Source: Tetrahymena thermophila SB210
Taxonomy: Eukaryota; Ciliophora; Oligohymenophorea; Hymenostomatida; Tetrahymenidae
Reading direction: 5' to 3'
Assembly (NCBI RefSeq): GCF_000189635.1
Contig: NW_002476290.1
Span: 1 to 64,000 of the forward strand
DNA: 64,000 nucleotides
How positions within the stretch are numbered: position 1 is the stretch's first letter; each line of letters starts with the position of its first letter. Shown piece by piece: positions 61,450-64,000 of the stretch. The notes below the pieces were generated by a model. It saw nothing but the letters and a program-made list of their open reading frames with translations, was not told where the DNA came from and ran no database searches. Position numbers and translations under genes: made by a program.

Positions 61450-64000
61450 ATGGGTTAGAAATAGGGAAAATCAAAGTACACGCGTTAAAAAAAGCTAACT
61501 ATGAATACCTCTTAGCTATTAAAAGATTTTTTTAAGGGAACTTCATATAAGTTTGAAAGATTTATTGAAGAAAATGAGTTTTAGTATATCGTTCAAGCTA
61601 AATCAAGCGAGCATCAGTGCCTTGTAGCTGTTAAAATTTTTAAGTATATGAATAATTTACAGTGCTTAGAAGCATATGAATTTGAAAAGAGTACATTGAT
61701 GAAGACTAAAAATGAAAGATATGCACTATAATTATTGGATTGCTTATAAAACTTAGAGATTAATATGAGTGGAATAGTCATTGAATTTTGCGATTGTAAC
61801 ATATAGTTGATTCTTCTATGATAATAAAATAATTTCAAATATTTAACTTAGGCAGCCTTTCCGCAGTCTCTAGTTTGAATGCATTTAGCTTTTAGCAAGT
61901 TTTAGCACTTACATATCAACTAATAAGAGGATTATAAGTACTTTAATAGCATGGAATATTCCTTAAAGATGTAAATTCTGACAATATTTTATATAGCTGG
62001 AGAAAAAACAAATTCATAATTGGTAATAATTAATGCCATCTAAATATTATTAAATTGATTTTTAACAATAAATAGCTAACTTTTCTAAACAGCAAATGTA
62101 ATTAGAAACTTCATTATTGTAGGAAGAAAAGGTAATTTGCTAATTATTAATTGTTTTTATATCTTCTTTGATTAAAAATTGATGTAATAACTTGTTTCTG
62201 ATTTATAGAAGTTTAGAAAAAAATTAATATTGAAAGTAGATATATCTCACTATTTTGTTTATTTAATTAAAGAATGATGATGTTTTTTCTATTGGTCGAA
62301 TATTAATCGAAGTATTTCTACAAAGATCTTTATAACCTCTTGAATGCAATAATCTCAAAACTTAATTTATTTTAGAAGCTATTCCTGAACTAGTAAATCA
62401 TCAACACATAAACTTTGTCAAAGATATTTTAGCTAACATGGTAAATCCTAACTAAAAAGAGATATTTTAACCTGTTTAGCTCCTTCATACATTAAATAAC
62501 TATCTAGTTGATGAATTATGCTTGTAATCTTTGATATTACCTGCTCTTTCGAGTGAAAATTCTGTATAAACTCTAAAAAAAATTAAAATAGAAAACTTCA
62601 ATGACTTAAATAAAATAAAGGAATACTAGGATATCTCCATAAACTTACAGTAACTAAAAATTTTAATTACTCTTAATACTTTTCATACTAAGCACAATAA
62701 GTTATTCTGAAATTTGTTTTTATAAAATTTTATCTAAATTTGCATTTTTCTTAAATTAAAAAAAATTATTTACTCCGAAAGCAGTAATCAAGTTTGATTT
62801 AATTTTTTTTTCAATTTCAACATAAAAACTTTATCTAGAGTTTTTTTAATAGTTCTATTGATTTTTTTCTATTATGCTATTACCATTGTTTAATTTAAAT
62901 TTTTATAATTTTGTTAAAACACAACAAAAAATTTCAATTAGCATAAATTTATCCTTTTTAATTAGAATATCCTTATTCATTAAAAATTAAAAAAAATTTA
63001 TTTATTAGGAATTATAATATATTTTCTAAAGAGGCAAAAACGATTGCAGAACATATTGAAAAATGTAGTAGTGTTTCTAAGCTAACTCTTAATTTATTGT
63101 AAGTTTTTATGTTATCATATCATCCTTTTAAAAGACCAATTTATAATTATAGAGGTAATTATATTTTTGCAGGAGGAGCTAAAAAGATTGGAAGTAGTTT
63201 AGAAAAATGTGAAAACTTAGCATACTTAAATCTAAATCTTTAGTAATTAATTACTTTCAAAGAAAATCAATTATTATTTGTATATATTCTTGAATGAAAA
63301 AAAAATTAGAATTACATATTTTAAATCTGTTAGTTTGAAAATTAATTTATTATTTTAAATAAATTTCAAAAGAGGTAATCATATATAACCTGAAGGGGCT
63401 AAGAATATAGGAAGTAGTTTAGAAAAATGTCTAAATTTATGTTCATTGAATTTGAATTTGGTGTAAATATATTTTTTTATACTGATTTTGTTTTAATACT
63501 TATTAAATAACACAAAAGATTAAACGAACTTGGAGTTGAAGGAGCAAGAAATATAGGACTTTGTTTGGAAAAATGCTAAGGTCTTCATGAATTGCATTTA
63601 AATCTTTTGTAAAATAAATTTCTCTTTAAAATTCAAATAGCTGTCATAAAGTTATTAAAATTTATTGTAAAATCATTTTAGGGGAAATTATATTGGATCA
63701 GAGGGTGCTAAGTACATCGGAAACAGTCTGGAGAAATGTTAAAATATTACACATTTAGACCTTAATCTATAGTAATGAAATATTATAGAAAAAATTATAA
63801 TATTTATTTTTTTAATTTTATTTTATTTAGGAGCAATTATTTGTTTGTAGAAGGAACAAAAAGCATTGGTATGAGCTTGCAAAGATGTTAGAATATAACA
63901 AATTTAAATCTTAATCTTTAGTAATTAATTATTTAATATTGTCTACTTGAAATTTTAAATTTTGAAAATCTAACAGATTAAATGAGCTTGGAGTGGAAGG
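61450..64000 (+). CDS. Protein kinase-like (probable pseudokinase) plus leucine-rich repeats, cut by window end
   Basis: Exon 1 61450-61795 and exon 2 61852-62131 encode a kinase N-lobe (CLVAVKIFKY with the VAVK lysine) and the catalytic loop HGIFLKDVNSDNILY, which keeps Asp and Asn. The DFG motif is missing: IIGNNQCH stands in its place. The C-lobe (NDDVFSIGRILIEVF) resumes at about 62273 after one or two introns whose exact joints I could not settle. From 63009 come six exons of exactly 90 nt (63009-63098, 63153-63242, 63373-63462, 63519-63608, 63682-63771, 63831-63920) and a seventh starting at 63977. Each encodes one 30-residue LRR like GNYIGSEGAKYIGNSLEKCQ...LDLNL. Similar kinase-LRR genes are common in Tetrahymena. 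The function is unknown. The gene continues beyond the window. Confidence 0.8.
63009..64000 (+). repeat. Array of 90-nt LRR exons, one repeat per exon, phase-2 introns
   Basis: Six complete exons are each exactly 90 nt and a seventh is truncated by the window end. They are separated by introns of about 54-130 nt, all phase 2. The consensus is x(G/N)NxIxxEGAKxIGxSLEKCxNLxxLNLNL, a ribonuclease-inhibitor-like LRR with an invariant Cys. The modular layout allows repeats to be gained, lost or skipped without changing frame. Confidence 0.88.

Noticed and set aside
1-64000. tRNA, snRNA, 5S and SRP RNA genes
   Set aside because: I looked for B-box-like GGTTCRA, U6-type and other remembered RNA motifs. 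Partial strings such as GGTTCAAGC near 1287 and TGGAACGAT near 16540 lack the rest of the pattern.
1-64000. Telomeric CCCCAA repeats or chromosome ends
   Set aside because: No such arrays are present; the window is internal.
1-64000. CRISPR arrays, operons and bacterial ribosome-binding sites
   Set aside because: The code, introns and gene organisation are those of a ciliate; tandem repeats seen are AT-rich satellites without spacer structure.

Overview
The window looks like nuclear DNA of an oligohymenophorean ciliate, most likely a Tetrahymena species and probably macronuclear. The background is very AT-rich. TAA and TAG occur all through otherwise convincing reading frames, where they are read as glutamine, and every gene I could close ends in TGA. 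Introns are AT-rich, begin with GT (usually GTAA or GTAT) and end in AG. ORF callers using the standard code break these genes into small pieces, so the coding features here were rebuilt by reading TAA/TAG as Gln and splicing by hand.

Layout. 1-4493 is AT-rich noncoding DNA with a degenerate ~200-bp tandem repeat. 4494-6734 (+) is ribosomal protein L7 in five exons. 9368-11937 (+) is an ASCC2-like protein. 12439-13809 (-) is an LRR-like protein of unknown role. 13810-18628 has no recognisable gene. 18629-19270 (-) is an unknown 213-aa protein. 24276-25640 (-) is a Gln-rich unknown. 26055-26686 (-) is a small multi-pass membrane protein. 27815-29806 (-) is a Myb-like, Gln/Asn-rich protein. 30718-35264 (-) is a ten-exon P5B-type ATPase. 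36387-42663 (+) and 43188-47417 (-) are two convergent paralogous K+ channels with a cyclic-nucleotide-binding-like domain followed by a CCHC zinc knuckle. 48777-50785 (-) is a Gln-rich protein with a possible degenerate Ulp1-like region, and 51218-51967 (-) carries an SP-RING-like motif. 52480-59615 is a two-copy tandem segmental duplication; each copy carries one secreted, Cys-rich, probably GPI-anchored protein gene, and only the first copy has a 126-bp MITE-like insertion. 61450-64000 (+) is the start of a pseudokinase gene whose leucine-rich repeats are each encoded by one 90-nt exon.

Working together. Two genes bear on translation: L7 as a ribosome component, and the ASCC2-like protein, whose family helps resolve collided ribosomes. 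The P5B ATPase and the two channels are membrane transport genes. The SP-RING and Ulp1-like genes lie next to each other and would both touch SUMO conjugation if the assignments hold, but both lack expected key residues. There is no operon structure; these are independent eukaryotic genes.

The most interesting items are the channel plus CCHC-knuckle architecture kept in both paralogs, the exact one-exon-per-repeat LRR gene, the MITE with its empty site inside a duplicated segment, the GC-rich palindromic element at 61206-61296, and the ASCC2-like protein that seems to lack its CUE domain.
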